NCBI RefSeq assembly: GCF_003688495.1
Contig: NZ_REFH01000010.1
Coordinates: 124,001-188,000, forward strand
Length of the DNA: 64,000 nucleotides
Reading direction: 5' to 3'
Source: Flavobacterium weaverense
GTDB taxonomy: Bacteria; Bacteroidota; Bacteroidia; Flavobacteriales; Flavobacteriaceae
Shown: positions 9,483-18,215 of the stretch, piece after piece
How positions within the stretch are numbered: the stretch's first letter is position 1
How the letters are laid out: every line of letters begins with the position of its first letter
Program-made: the position numbers and the translations under genes
The notes under the pieces: model-generated
What the model was told of the DNA's origin: nothing
Seen by the model: the letters and a program-made list of their open reading frames with translations, nothing else
Databases searched by the model: none

Positions 9483-10988
9483 CTAATTTGTGTAATGCTC
9501 CGTAATATTTTTATCTAGTTTTAGCATTGTCAGGCTATTTCCGGTAAGTGTAAAAAGATGATTTCCATAAACCATAAAAGAAGATATAGTTTGATTGTCG
9601 ACCTTATAGAGATACATACTTGATATATAATTTCCAGAATTCAAATCATATATGTCAATCATCGATGCGTGTTTTAGCATATTCCGATCCTCATATTTGC
9701 CGATACGTTCCGAATTGATGAAAAGCAGATTTTTATAGGTTGCTGAAAATTTATTAATTACCACCGATGGAGCAGCCATTGTAGTTTCATTATCGATATT
9801 TGCAACTTTGATATTTGCCTGAGTAACAGTGTCTATTGTTCTTCCAGTTTTTTTTAATTGTAACAACTTGTTAATAGTTAGATACTCATTCCTATAGTAA
9901 TAAACATAATTCAGTTTTTCTTTGTGAGTTATTAAAAGCATTCCATCCGTATCAAAAATTCCATCTTTTTGCTTTTTTAACAACTCTTGGTTTACCTGAA
10001 GTTTGAGGCTGTCCGTGAGCGTATATATACCGAGGATATTTGACGCCGATGCAGGACTTGTTATTCTCACGGCAAGAGTTGTTGCATCTAAAGGTTCGGC
10101 AAGAGTGAAACGATTAACTTTCCCTTTTAGAAGTACTGCTTTCCAGTCAGCCGTTTTTCCTCTAAAAATACACGGAACAGTTCCATCGAAAACGAAGAAG
10201 TAAGGAGCTAGCACTCTAACCTGAATGGATTGGTACCCAAAACCCATAATGTCCAAAGATATGTGATTGACAATTAACTTAGTGAGCGAAGTATCCACGG
10301 TTGTCATAACAAGTGGTGCCGTGCTATTACTCAAATAAATTTGTCCATTTGCTTTGCCTGCAAAATAGTATGAGTTCACTTTAAGATTCATCTTTTTATC
10401 CTCGGGTTTTGCGTGTTGGTCAAATCGTCTGACAAAACTGTTGCGTTGATGAACCCTATTTTCTGATATGATATGAAGACCCAAAATGAGAAGGAAACTG
10501 CCAGTTGCTGCTGAGATTAAGGTTAATGTATTCTTAGGTGGCTTCATTTTAGTAAACCAATTTGCTGGTTCAAAACCTGATAACAGGATTGCAACTAATG
10601 CAAGAATAACAAAGACAAGATTAAATATCAGATGCTCGGACCAATTCATTTTTTCAAGGATGCCTCCGCAAGAACAAGGAACATAAGAACTATAGTTGAG
10701 GATTAAGAAAATATATGTTGTAAACATAACCATAAGACAGAATGAACCAAATAGAGCAGTGATGCGGTATCTAGGGATACAGAACAAGATGACAATAGTT
10801 AATTCGATGGTTGGTACAGCGATTGCAAATATCCCGGCAAAAGCGCTAAGTAAAGGAGATTGCCCCAACTTAACCTGAAAGTTCTCAAAATCCAATAGCT
10901 TACTCACTGCCGCATAAACAAACAATAAAATATAGAGCAGACAAATTAGCTCTAAAATCACCTTTTGCATTCTAACAGTCAGTTTCAT
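9483..10988 (-). CDS. MauE/DoxX-type redox membrane protein with propeller-like C-terminal half
   Basis: 501 aa. The N-terminal half has about five membrane segments (roughly 10-30, 47-70, 76-98, 118-138, 155-172) and the MauE hallmark PCSCGG, with cysteines at 105 and 107. MauE-type proteins are thought to shuttle disulfides. From about residue 200 the protein is periplasmic-looking, with repeated beta-rich units (YYFAGKANGQIYLSN, FFVFDGTVPCIFRG, NLLFINSERIGKYEDRN), resembling a six-bladed propeller. The partner gene just downstream encodes a small secreted four-cysteine peptide, which fits a role in disulfide formation. The fold of the C-terminal half is inference. Confidence 0.75.
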   Translation of the reverse strand: MKLTVRMQKVILELICLLYILLFVYAAVSKLLDFENFQVKLGQSPLLSAFAGIFAIAVPTIELTIVILFCIPRYRITALFGSFCLMVMFTTYIFLILNYSSYVPCSCGGILEKMNWSEHLIFNLVFVILALVAILLSGFEPANWFTKMKPPKNTLTLISAATGSFLLILGLHIISENRVHQRNSFVRRFDQHAKPEDKKMNLKVNSYYFAGKANGQIYLSNSTAPLVMTTVDTSLTKLIVNHISLDIMGFGYQSIQVRVLAPYFFVFDGTVPCIFRGKTADWKAVLLKGKVNRFTLAEPLDATTLAVRITSPASASNILGIYTLTDSLKLQVNQELLKKQKDGIFDTDGMLLITHKEKLNYVYYYRNEYLTINKLLQLKKTGRTIDTVTQANIKVANIDNETTMAAPSVVINKFSATYKNLLFINSERIGKYEDRNMLKHASMIDIYDLNSGNYISSMYLYKVDNQTISSFMVYGNHLFTLTGNSLTMLKLDKNITEHYTN

Positions 10989-11111
10989 AGCGTTATAGTT
11001 TAAATTCTATAAAGCAAATTTCTGAATTTAAAAATAAAAGTGCTTGTCATTACGGGAGCAAAAAGGGACTAAAACGGATTATTTAATAAGATAACATTAT
11101 GGATTATTAAT

Positions 11112-11144
11112 AACCCTGCCAGGGTTTTAAACCCTGGCAGGGTT
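11112..11144. repeat. REP-like perfect hairpin
   Basis: Two 16-base arms (11112-11127 and 11129-11144) are perfect reverse complements around a single T. Each arm contains CCCTGCCAGGG, itself nearly palindromic. A related hairpin with CCTGACAGG lies at 13209-13241. It resembles dispersed REP-type elements of Bacteroidota and is followed by CTTTTT, so it could act as a terminator. Confidence 0.7.
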
Positions 11145-11221
11145 TCTTTTTAAAAATGAGAAATTCATTGTAAATTTACCCTATTTGTTTTCCAAAGTGA
11201 ACAAAATAAGATTATTTTGTA

Positions 11222-11251
11222 TTGTATACCGAACAAAAATAAGTATTTTTG
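11222..11251 (+). promoter_or_regulatory. Promoter of the AAA ATPase gene
   Basis: TTG at 11222-11224 and TATTTTTG at 11244-11251, separated by 19 bases. This fits the Bacteroidota sigma-A pattern. It implies a leader of only about 15 bases before the ATG at 11270. Confidence 0.5.
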
Positions 11252-11269
11252 TTTTGTAAAGTAAACAAT

Positions 11270-12466
11270 ATGGAAGCATTAGTTGAAAAATTTCGCCTTA
11301 AGTTAAGTTATATTACTACAGATTTCGTGAGAAGTTTGGAAACGGATGTTAATTGGAATGCTAGGTTAATAGGTATTAAAGGGGCTAGGGGAGTTGGAAA
11401 AACGACAATGCTATTACAGCATATTAAATTTAGTTTTGCAGAGGAATTGGACAATACCTTGTATGTAACTTTAGATTCTATTTGGTTCAGTAATAATACT
11501 TTGGTTAATTTAGCTGACGATTTTGTAAAAAGAGGGGGAAAGTATCTTTTTTTAGATGAAGTGCATAAATATTCCAATTGGTCGCAAGAATTAAAAAATA
11601 TCTACGATGATTATCCCATGTTAAAAGTTGTTTTTACAGGGTCATCATTGCTAGAGATTTTAAACGCTAGAGCCGATTTGAGTCGCAGAGCCATTATTTA
11701 TACAATGCAAGGACTTTCCTTTCGTGAATATCTTAGTATAGAGACAGGACATCGTTTTGATAGATTGTCTTTAGAGTCAATTTTGAAAAATCATGCAAAA
11801 GAAGCTACTCTGATTAATACGGTCGTAAAGCCTTTGCAATATTTTGATGCGTACCTTAAACAAGGATATTATCCATTTTATAAAGAAGAACTGGATTTAT
11901 ATACCCCTCGTTTGGAGGAGGTTATTAATATGATGCTGGAAATTGAACTTCCTTTATTGCGGGGACTAGATTTAGCTTATGTTTATAAAATCAAACAATT
12001 GTTACTTATTATTTCAGAATCTGTTCCTTTTGTTCCAAATGTTAGTAAACTAAGTGATAAAATAGGAATAGCAAGAGGTACGTTACTTTTGTATTTTCAT
12101 TATTTGGCCGAAATTGGTCTAACAATCAACTTGTTTAAAGAGGCGGGAGGGATTAGTAGATTACAAAAACCGCTTAAAGTATATTTAGAAAATTCAAACT
12201 TAATGTATGCATTATCGCCTAAGGCAGTAAACACAGGTAATAAACGGGACACTTTTTTTGCCAATCAGCTTGGATATTCTCATAAAGTTGCTTACTCTGA
12301 AAAGAGTGATTTTTTGATAGATGAAAAGTATGTCTTCGAAATTGGTGGCAAAGATAAGTCGAAAAAACAAATTGCAACCATCGAAAATTCGTTTATCGCA
12401 GCAGATGATATTGAGTACGGATTTCAAAACAAAATTCCATTATGGTTGTTTGGTTTTTTATATTAA
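11270..12466 (+). CDS. AAA ATPase with DUF4143-like C-terminus
   Basis: 398 aa from the ATG at 11270; a longer in-frame reading from TTG 11249 would start inside the putative promoter, so I prefer the ATG. Walker A is GARGVGKTT (38-46) and Walker B is KYLFLDEVHKY. An arginine-rich sensor region follows (LSRRAIIYTMQGLSFREYL), and the C-terminal part has the DUF4143 type of winged-helix and nuclease-like fold, ending in FEIGGKDKSKKQI. These ATPases are common, often exchanged between strains, and of unsettled function. It stands alone between a REP hairpin and a block of 173-bp repeats, which fits horizontal gain. Confidence 0.85.
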   Translation: MEALVEKFRLKLSYITTDFVRSLETDVNWNARLIGIKGARGVGKTTMLLQHIKFSFAEELDNTLYVTLDSIWFSNNTLVNLADDFVKRGGKYLFLDEVHKYSNWSQELKNIYDDYPMLKVVFTGSSLLEILNARADLSRRAIIYTMQGLSFREYLSIETGHRFDRLSLESILKNHAKEATLINTVVKPLQYFDAYLKQGYYPFYKEELDLYTPRLEEVINMMLEIELPLLRGLDLAYVYKIKQLLLIISESVPFVPNVSKLSDKIGIARGTLLLYFHYLAEIGLTINLFKEAGGISRLQKPLKVYLENSNLMYALSPKAVNTGNKRDTFFANQLGYSHKVAYSEKSDFLIDEKYVFEIGGKDKSKKQIATIENSFIAADDIEYGFQNKIPLWLFGFLY

Positions 12467-12508
12467 TTGAAAACACAATTGGTATAATCAATAGTTACTA
12501 ATCACTAA

Positions 12509-12681
12509 TACCACTTCATCTTTTAATATACTGCAAAAGGCTATTCATTTTTGTCCAGTTGAGAGCAGTCGAAACCCTTTTTACAAGTCATATATAATCT
12601 CGATTAAAAGCCTGTCCTGAGCGAAGGCGAAGGGCTCCATTTGACTAGAAACAAAACAGTAAATTTAAAGCACAATTGGTA
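12509..12681 (+). repeat. 173-bp inverted-end element, copy 1
   Basis: Begins TACCACTTCATCTTT and ends AAAGCACAATTGGTA; the reverse complement of the end, TACCAATTGTGCTTT, matches the start at 11 of 15 positions. Inside are two related motifs, TTGAGAGCAGTCGAAACCC and CTGAGCGAAGGCGAAGGGC. There is no coding capacity, so it resembles a MITE/REP-type non-autonomous element. Six copies are in the window, all in this orientation. Confidence 0.8.
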
Positions 12682-12705
12682 TAATCACTAGTTACTAATC
12701 ACTAA

Positions 12706-12879
12706 TACCACTTCATCTTTTAATATACTGCAAAAGGCTATTCATTTTTGTCCGGTTGAGCGCAGTCGAAACCCTTTTTACAAATCATATATAATCTCGA
12801 CTAAAAGCTTGTCCTGAGCGCATGCGAAAGGCTCGATTTGACAAGAAACAAAAACAGTAAGTTTAAAGCACAATTGGTA
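12706..12879 (+). repeat. 173-bp inverted-end element, copy 2
   Basis: Nearly identical to copy 1 (174 bp), same orientation, separated from it by ACTAATCACTAA-type spacer sequence. Confidence 0.8.
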
Positions 12880-13208
12880 TAATTTAGATATAAGCAGAAA
12901 ACATTTTCATAAGCAAGAATGCGCCTGACAACCTAAAAAAAAATCTATACTCAGGAATTTAGAGCAATAATCCAATTATAAATTCTGATAACGGAACTAG
13001 CGTAGAAACCCTCGAAGCAAAAGCACCTAATAACGGTGACTGTTTCTGCTGGAGGTCAATAGTTGTAATCCAGCGTTTCCACAATTTTAAAAATAATTAC
13101 ACTTTGAATAATTTGCGGATCTGCAGTCATTATTTGTAATCCAGCGTTGTAGAATTCCAGTCTGCCAAACCAAATCTATTGACTTTCACAAACTAATTAG
13201 TGTTAACT

Positions 13209-13241
13209 AAACCTGACAGGTTTTATAAACCTGTCAGGTTT
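13209..13241. repeat. REP-like hairpin overlapping the AraC gene end
   Basis: Perfect 15-base arms (13209-13223 and 13227-13241) built on AAACCTGACAGGTTT. The right arm encodes the last residues (NLTGL) and the loop region supplies the stop codon of the minus-strand AraC gene. It may also serve as that gene's terminator. Confidence 0.75.
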
Positions 13242-14149
13242 ACTGTTGAGGTAGTAATACTAGCTTGATTCCGTTGCACCTCAAATGGCGAAAACCCATA
13301 ATGCTTTTTGAAAGATTTTGAAAAATTTGAATAAGTAGTAAAACCAACCATCACAGAAATATTTTTTAATGATTTGGTAGTATGTTCAATCATAAAATAA
13401 GCTTTTTTCAAACGCTCTTGATTGTAAAATTTGTAAATACTAGTTTTGAAGAAATGACGAAAACCCACTTTTAATTTATACTCATTAGTGCCAAATTTAC
13501 GAGCCAGTAGTTGGATCGATGGGAGCGGAGAGTCTAAATGCGCTAGGATGTAATCATACAGCTGTTGTATTAAAAAAGCATCAACCTTTCTGGATTTAAT
13601 TTGTTTTTTATGGCGAGTCTCGTCAAAAAGTGGATTATAGAAATCAGAATTTTTTGGAATAGCAAAAGTGAATATGATTTCAGAACGGGGAAGCATTCGA
13701 CCTACATTACAAGAAATAATAAAAGGCAATTGTGCTTTGTTAATGAAATCAATGGATAAAATCGTCGGTACGGAAACACTACTTTCAAATAGGTCTTGAA
13801 TTTGCTCTAAGGAAGCAGGTGTTAAAATGGTAGCTAAAGGCTGATCAAGCAATTCGATTTCGGAATAGCCTAAAAATAATAGGAGTTCTGAATTGAAGTT
13901 GGTAATAAAGTAATGGGCATCCACTACTAGAGTGGTTGGAGCAATGAATTCAGGATTACGATGAGTGTTAATAAAATCGCTAAGGGAATCCTTCATTTCC
14001 TCTGCAACCATATTAATCAAAACCACAATGGTTTCTAATTCGTCATCCTGCGTACTTTGCGGAATGCGAGTATTAAAATTACCGCTAGCCATATCAAACA
14101 GCATTTGGTGAACACTAACAATTCGTTTTTGATCATAAATCCCATCCAT
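13223..14149 (-). CDS. PAS-domain AraC-family transcriptional regulator
   Basis: 308 aa. The N-terminal part (about 10-60) looks like a HAMP-type helical linker without a membrane segment. A PAS-like domain follows (about 70-170; HYFITNFNSELLLFLGYSE is characteristic). The C-terminus (about 200-300) is an AraC/XylS double helix-turn-helix (LARKFGTNEYKLKVGFRHFF and ISVMVGFTTYSNFSKSFKKHYGFSPFEV). It probably senses a small ligand or redox state in the cytoplasm and binds tandem direct repeats. It neighbours a SpoIIAA-like gene and an oxoamine synthase whose control region carries three phased direct repeats. Its last codons come from a REP-like hairpin. Confidence 0.87.
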   Translation of the reverse strand: MDGIYDQKRIVSVHQMLFDMASGNFNTRIPQSTQDDELETIVVLINMVAEEMKDSLSDFINTHRNPEFIAPTTLVVDAHYFITNFNSELLLFLGYSEIELLDQPLATILTPASLEQIQDLFESSVSVPTILSIDFINKAQLPFIISCNVGRMLPRSEIIFTFAIPKNSDFYNPLFDETRHKKQIKSRKVDAFLIQQLYDYILAHLDSPLPSIQLLARKFGTNEYKLKVGFRHFFKTSIYKFYNQERLKKAYFMIEHTTKSLKNISVMVGFTTYSNFSKSFKKHYGFSPFEVQRNQASITTSTVNLTGL

Positions 14150-14212
14150 AATAACTTATTTTTTTGTCCCTCCACTTATTTTGCACTACTTACAATCGAA
14201 TTGATCCTAAAA

Positions 14213-14657
14213 GCCAATCACTATTTACTAATCACCAGCTACTAATCACCAGCTACTAATCACCAATCACCAATTACTAATCACCAATTACTAATCACTC
14301 TTTACTAATTACTAATCACTCTTTAACAATCACTCTTTACTAATCACTACTCACCAGCTACTAATTACTATTTACTAACCACCAATCACCAATCACCAAT
14401 CACCAATCACCAATCACCAATCACCAATCACTAATCACCAATTACTAATCACCAATTACTAATCACCAATTACTAATCACCAATTACTAATCACCAATTA
14501 CTAATCACCAATTACCAATTACTAATCACTCTTTACTAATCACTACTCACCAGCTACTAATTACTATTTACCAATCACCAATTACTAATCACCAATTACT
14601 AATCACCAATTACCAATTACCAATTACTAATCACCACTCACTAATCACTATTTACTA
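14213..14657. repeat. Degenerate minisatellite of TAATCACCAATTAC units
   Basis: About 440 bp built from short units such as CACCAATTACTAAT, CACCAATCAC and CACTCTTTACTAAT. A block of seven-base CAATCAC-type units stands near 14390-14425. It fills the gap between the AraC and DUF7793 genes and runs to the stop region of the latter. The spacers between the 173-bp elements at 17.9-18.4 kb use the same vocabulary. Confidence 0.85.
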
Positions 14658-15040
14658 ATCACAACTCCTTTCAAATACTGCAACGCAGCAGCCTCAGAAG
14701 AAAAAATCTGAGTAGGAACGGAGGGCTTATTGACTTGTAAGTAAAAAGTGCTTATAGTCAACAGTAGTTTTTCATGAACAACGAAGCCAACAGCAGTTGC
14801 TAATACAGAGCCAAGTTGTGCTAAATAATCTCTGCTCGCTTTATCGATGCTAACTACACCACGTAGGTCACATAAAATAGGGTAAGCTCGTTCCCGTTGA
14901 AAATGGATTCGATCAGTCACAACAAGTTGAGCAACTTTAAGATCGATAAGCGTACTGGGTTTGTATTCGAAAAAGAGAATACCATCAGCGATCCAAAATT
15001 TCGCAAATCGATTCTCATAAAAATCATGGGCTGCAATCAT
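14648..15040 (-). CDS. DUF7793/SpoIIAA-like STAS-fold protein
   Basis: 130 aa, no signal peptide or membrane segment. The pattern of alternating strands and helices (FWIADGILFFEYKPSTLIDLKVAQ, YPILCDLRGVVSIDKASRDYLA) recalls the STAS/SpoIIAA-like DUF7793 family of Bacteroidota; this is recognition from memory. Such proteins are usually small cytoplasmic binding modules in regulation. It is divergent from the oxoamine synthase gene, with a 222-base control region carrying three direct repeats, and on the same strand as the PAS/AraC gene. The three probably form one regulatory unit. Confidence 0.65.
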   Translation of the reverse strand: MIAAHDFYENRFAKFWIADGILFFEYKPSTLIDLKVAQLVVTDRIHFQRERAYPILCDLRGVVSIDKASRDYLAQLGSVLATAVGFVVHEKLLLTISTFYLQVNKPSVPTQIFSSEAAALQYLKGVVISK

Positions 15041-15100
15041 GTTTTATGAATTTTGAGGTGTATAATTAACAAAAGTAGAAAGAATATCAATTGATTTACA

Positions 15101-15176
15101 TGTCAATTCGGGAATGTTAGTTGTTTTTTATGTCTTTTGTTGTCAATTCGGGAGTTTTTGTTGTCATATTGGGAGT
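15101..15176. promoter_or_regulatory. Three phased direct repeats in a divergent control region
   Basis: TGTCAATTCGGGAAT (15101-15115), TGTCAATTCGGGAGT (15141-15155) and TGTCATATTGGGAGT (15162-15176). Start-to-start distances are 40 and 21 bases, about four and two helical turns. Direct, same-face repeats are the usual target form of AraC-type regulators. The neighbouring PAS/AraC protein is the natural candidate. Confidence 0.7.
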
Positions 15177-15262
15177 ATTCCATTATAACATGAAAAAACT
15201 TTCATTTATTATGCTGAATTTTAGTGCTTTAAATAATTAACCAACTAAAAATCTACTAACAA

Positions 15263-17695
15263 ATGGCAAAAATTAAACACAACAACTTTATCGATACGGT
15301 CGATGAGGTATTCGCAGGAGCAAAAAAAGAAGGAGTTTTACATCTTTACGCTGAAGATGAATATTTAAACGGTAGAACGATTACTATAAAAGGTAAAAAA
15401 ATGTTCCATTTTGGAACAACTGGATACCTAGGTTTAGAACAAGACAGTCGTCTCAAAGAAGCTGCTATTTTAGCGATACAAAAATATGGAACACAATTTC
15501 CTTTGTCCAAATCATACATATCCAATCCATTATATGCAGAACTAGAATATAAAATAGAGTTAATGTATGGCATACCACCCATTATAGCTAAAAATAGTAC
15601 ACTAGGTCACATCGCTGTAATTCCTACTGCTGTTAGGGATGAAGATGGGGTAATTCTGGATCACCAGGTCCACTGGAGTGTTCAAAATGCTTGTCAACTA
15701 CTAAAATTGAGAGGAATTCCTGTAGAGATGATCCGACATAGCAATATGGATATGCTCGAATATCAAATCAATAAACTTTCCTCTAAGTGCAAAAGAATTT
15801 GGTACATGGCCGATGGAGTTTACTCTATGTTTGGTGATTTTGCACCTGTGGCTGAACTAATGGAATTAAGCAAAAAATATCCACAGTTGTACCTATATTT
15901 CGACGATGTTCACGGTATGAGTTGGCAAGGAAAAAATGGAACGGGCTATGTGCTAAGTGTCCTTAAAGAACTACCACATAACGTGATGATTATGGCAACA
16001 TTAAGTAAAACCTTTGGTGCCAGCGGAGCCGCTTTAATCTGTTCGGATCAAAAGCTACGAGAAAAAATTAAAAATTTCGGTGGACCACTTACTTTTTCCG
16101 CACAATTGGAACCAGCATCGGTTGCAGCCGCAATAGCCGCCGCAGATATTCACCTCTCTACTGAAATTGAAGTGTTACAGGCTGAATTAGCGGGGAAAAT
16201 AGGGTACTTCAACGACTTACTTTCTAAAACTTCCTTGCCCATTATAGTTCAAAATAACTCACCTGTATTTTTTCTGGGAACTGCAATGCCTTTAACAACA
16301 TATAAACTAGTACAAAGTTTGTTCCAAGAAGGTTTTTTTGTAAATCCAGCAATTTATCCAGCAGTTCCAGTAAAAAATACAGGCATTCGGATTACGCTCT
16401 CTAGGCACAATCAAAAGGAAGAAATAAAAGAATTAGTAGAAGCAATTGAAAAATTTTTCCCATTAGCATTGGAAGAAACGGCTAACTCACTGTATAAAAT
16501 AAATCGAGCATTCGGTCGGGATAAAACTATATACGTGCAAGAAAAACAAACGAATAATTCAGGTTTAAAGGTACAGTATGAAAAATCCATTACAAAGATA
16601 AACAAAACCATTTGGAATGAAATTTTAGTCAAACAAAGTACTTTTGACTGGGAAGGAATGAAATTTTTAGAAGATGCCTTTTCAAATAACAATAGTACGG
16701 AGAATGACTGGGACTTTTATTATTTTGTTATTAAAGACGACTTAGATAAGCTTGTTTTAGCTACTTTTTTTACTTTCGGACTCTGGAAAGACGACATGCT
16801 AGCACCAGAATCAATATCGCTGCAATTGGAGGAGACAAGAAAACAAGATCCGCTATACCTTACATCAACAGTGCTGGCCATGGGTTGTTTATTTACGGAA
16901 GGAAACCATTGCTACAGAAACGAGTCACATCCATTAGCTAAAGAAGCGATGGAAGTTTTACTTGAGCAAGTTGATATATTATATAACACCCTAGATGCAA
17001 ATCTTTTAGTATTTAGAGACTTTGATCAAAGTTTAGAGTTAGACACTGTTTTCCACAATCATGGCTTTTTAAAAATCAGTATGCCTGAAACAGCCAAAAT
17101 TCAAAAATTAGAATGGGAATCTACTGAGGAATTTATAAATAGCCTCTCTTCTCGCTCTCGAAGACATTTCCATGAAGAGGTATTACCATTTGAAAAATCT
17201 TTTGATATAGTAATAAAAGATAAATTAAACGCTGATGAAATGGAGCAATGCTATAAACTTTACAAAAATGTAAAAAACAACAACCTTTCAATCAATACAT
17301 TTACATATCCCATTGAGATTTTTAACAAAATGATAAATCATCCAAATTGGGAGTTCATTCTGCTATATTTATCTAGTAATGAAAGTGAAGAAAATAAGCA
17401 GCAGCTCGTGGGGGTTATGTTTTGTTATAATAATAGCAATTTTACGTACGTTCCTGCACTAATTGGAATGGATTATACATACTCCTTAAAATTCCAAATT
17501 TATAGACAACTCTTATATCAGACAATTAAAAGAGCGCGAACAGCTAATTTTAAAAAAATTGACTTTGGCTTTTCAGCTACTTTTGAAAAGAAAAAGCTGG
17601 GCGCTATGGTGTATCCTAAAATAGCCTACATCCAAGCAAGAGATAATTTTTCAATGGAATTAATGGGAATGTTACAAAACGAAACTTTAAGATAA
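15263..17695 (+). CDS. Alpha-oxoamine synthase fused to a GNAT acyltransferase domain
   Basis: 810 aa, two enzymes in one chain. Residues about 25-405 form a fold-type-I PLP domain of the alpha-oxoamine synthase group (BioF, KBL, serine palmitoyltransferase, CqsA). Lys249 in TLSKTFGASGA should bind PLP, with YFDDVHGMSW as the cofactor-ring region and DHQVHWSVQ carrying the stacking His. Residues about 430-800 resemble a BioF2-type GNAT domain (SSRSRRHFHEEVLPFEKSF, KIDFGFSATFEKKKLGAMVYP). The family condenses an amino acid with an acyl thioester to an aminoketone; the GNAT part could acylate the product. Products in related systems include sphingoid and sulfonolipid bases and CAI-1-type signals. 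The substrate here is unknown. Confidence 0.85.
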   Translation: MAKIKHNNFIDTVDEVFAGAKKEGVLHLYAEDEYLNGRTITIKGKKMFHFGTTGYLGLEQDSRLKEAAILAIQKYGTQFPLSKSYISNPLYAELEYKIELMYGIPPIIAKNSTLGHIAVIPTAVRDEDGVILDHQVHWSVQNACQLLKLRGIPVEMIRHSNMDMLEYQINKLSSKCKRIWYMADGVYSMFGDFAPVAELMELSKKYPQLYLYFDDVHGMSWQGKNGTGYVLSVLKELPHNVMIMATLSKTFGASGAALICSDQKLREKIKNFGGPLTFSAQLEPASVAAAIAAADIHLSTEIEVLQAELAGKIGYFNDLLSKTSLPIIVQNNSPVFFLGTAMPLTTYKLVQSLFQEGFFVNPAIYPAVPVKNTGIRITLSRHNQKEEIKELVEAIEKFFPLALEETANSLYKINRAFGRDKTIYVQEKQTNNSGLKVQYEKSITKINKTIWNEILVKQSTFDWEGMKFLEDAFSNNNSTENDWDFYYFVIKDDLDKLVLATFFTFGLWKDDMLAPESISLQLEETRKQDPLYLTSTVLAMGCLFTEGNHCYRNESHPLAKEAMEVLLEQVDILYNTLDANLLVFRDFDQSLELDTVFHNHGFLKISMPETAKIQKLEWESTEEFINSLSSRSRRHFHEEVLPFEKSFDIVIKDKLNADEMEQCYKLYKNVKNNNLSINTFTYPIEIFNKMINHPNWEFILLYLSSNESEENKQQLVGVMFCYNNSNFTYVPALIGMDYTYSLKFQIYRQLLYQTIKRARTANFKKIDFGFSATFEKKKLGAMVYPKIAYIQARDNFSMELMGMLQNETLR

Positions 17696-17749
17696 TCTTC
17701 AATCAGTAGAACCACAATAAATGTAGCTGAGCTATCAGTTGTGGACTAA

Positions 17750-17924
17750 TACCACTTCATCTTTGAATATACAGTAAAATACTGCTGATTTTTTTTGTCC
17801 AGTTGAGCGCAGTCGAAACCCTTTTACAAGTCATTTATAATCTCGACTAAAAGCCTATCCTAAGCGAAGGGGAAGGGCTCGATTTGACAAGAAACATAAC
17901 AGTAAATTTAAAGCACAGTTGGTA
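17750..17924 (+). repeat. 173-bp inverted-end element, copy 3
   Basis: 175 bp; starts TACCACTTCATCTTT, ends AAAGCACAGTTGGTA. It differs from the others in a few bases near the left third. Confidence 0.8.
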
Positions 17925-17983
17925 TAATTACTATCTACTATTCACTATTTACTAATCACTATTTACTATCTACTAATCACTAA

Positions 17984-18156
17984 AACCACTTCATCTTTGA
18001 ATATACTGTAAAAGGCCATTCATTTTTGTCCGGTTGAGCGCAGTCGAAACCCTTTTTACAAGTCATATCTAATCTCGACTAAAAGCCTGTCCTGAGCGCA
18101 TTCGAAGGGCTCCATTTGACAAGAAACATAACAGTAAATTTAGAGCACAGTTGGTA
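17984..18156 (+). repeat. 173-bp inverted-end element, copy 4
   Basis: 173 bp; the first base is changed (AACCACTTC). Almost identical to copy 5 in both element and flanking spacer, so the two probably arose by tandem duplication. Confidence 0.8.
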
Positions 18157-18215
18157 TAATTACTATCTACTATTCACTATTTACTAATCACTATTTACTA
18201 TCTACTAATCACTAA

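Larger units (their letters stand above)
12467..13222. other. Gene-free gap with two 173-bp elements
   Basis: No coding region. It holds a remnant end (CACAATTGGTATAAT, about 12473-12487), two complete 173-bp elements, and two copies of TTGTAATCCAGCGTT (about 13064 and 13136). It ends in a REP-like hairpin. Confidence 0.7.

Noticed and set aside
14213..14657. Possible CRISPR array in the short repeat tract
   Set aside because: Units are 7-14 bases, degenerate and without unique spacers, and no cas gene is present. It is a minisatellite.
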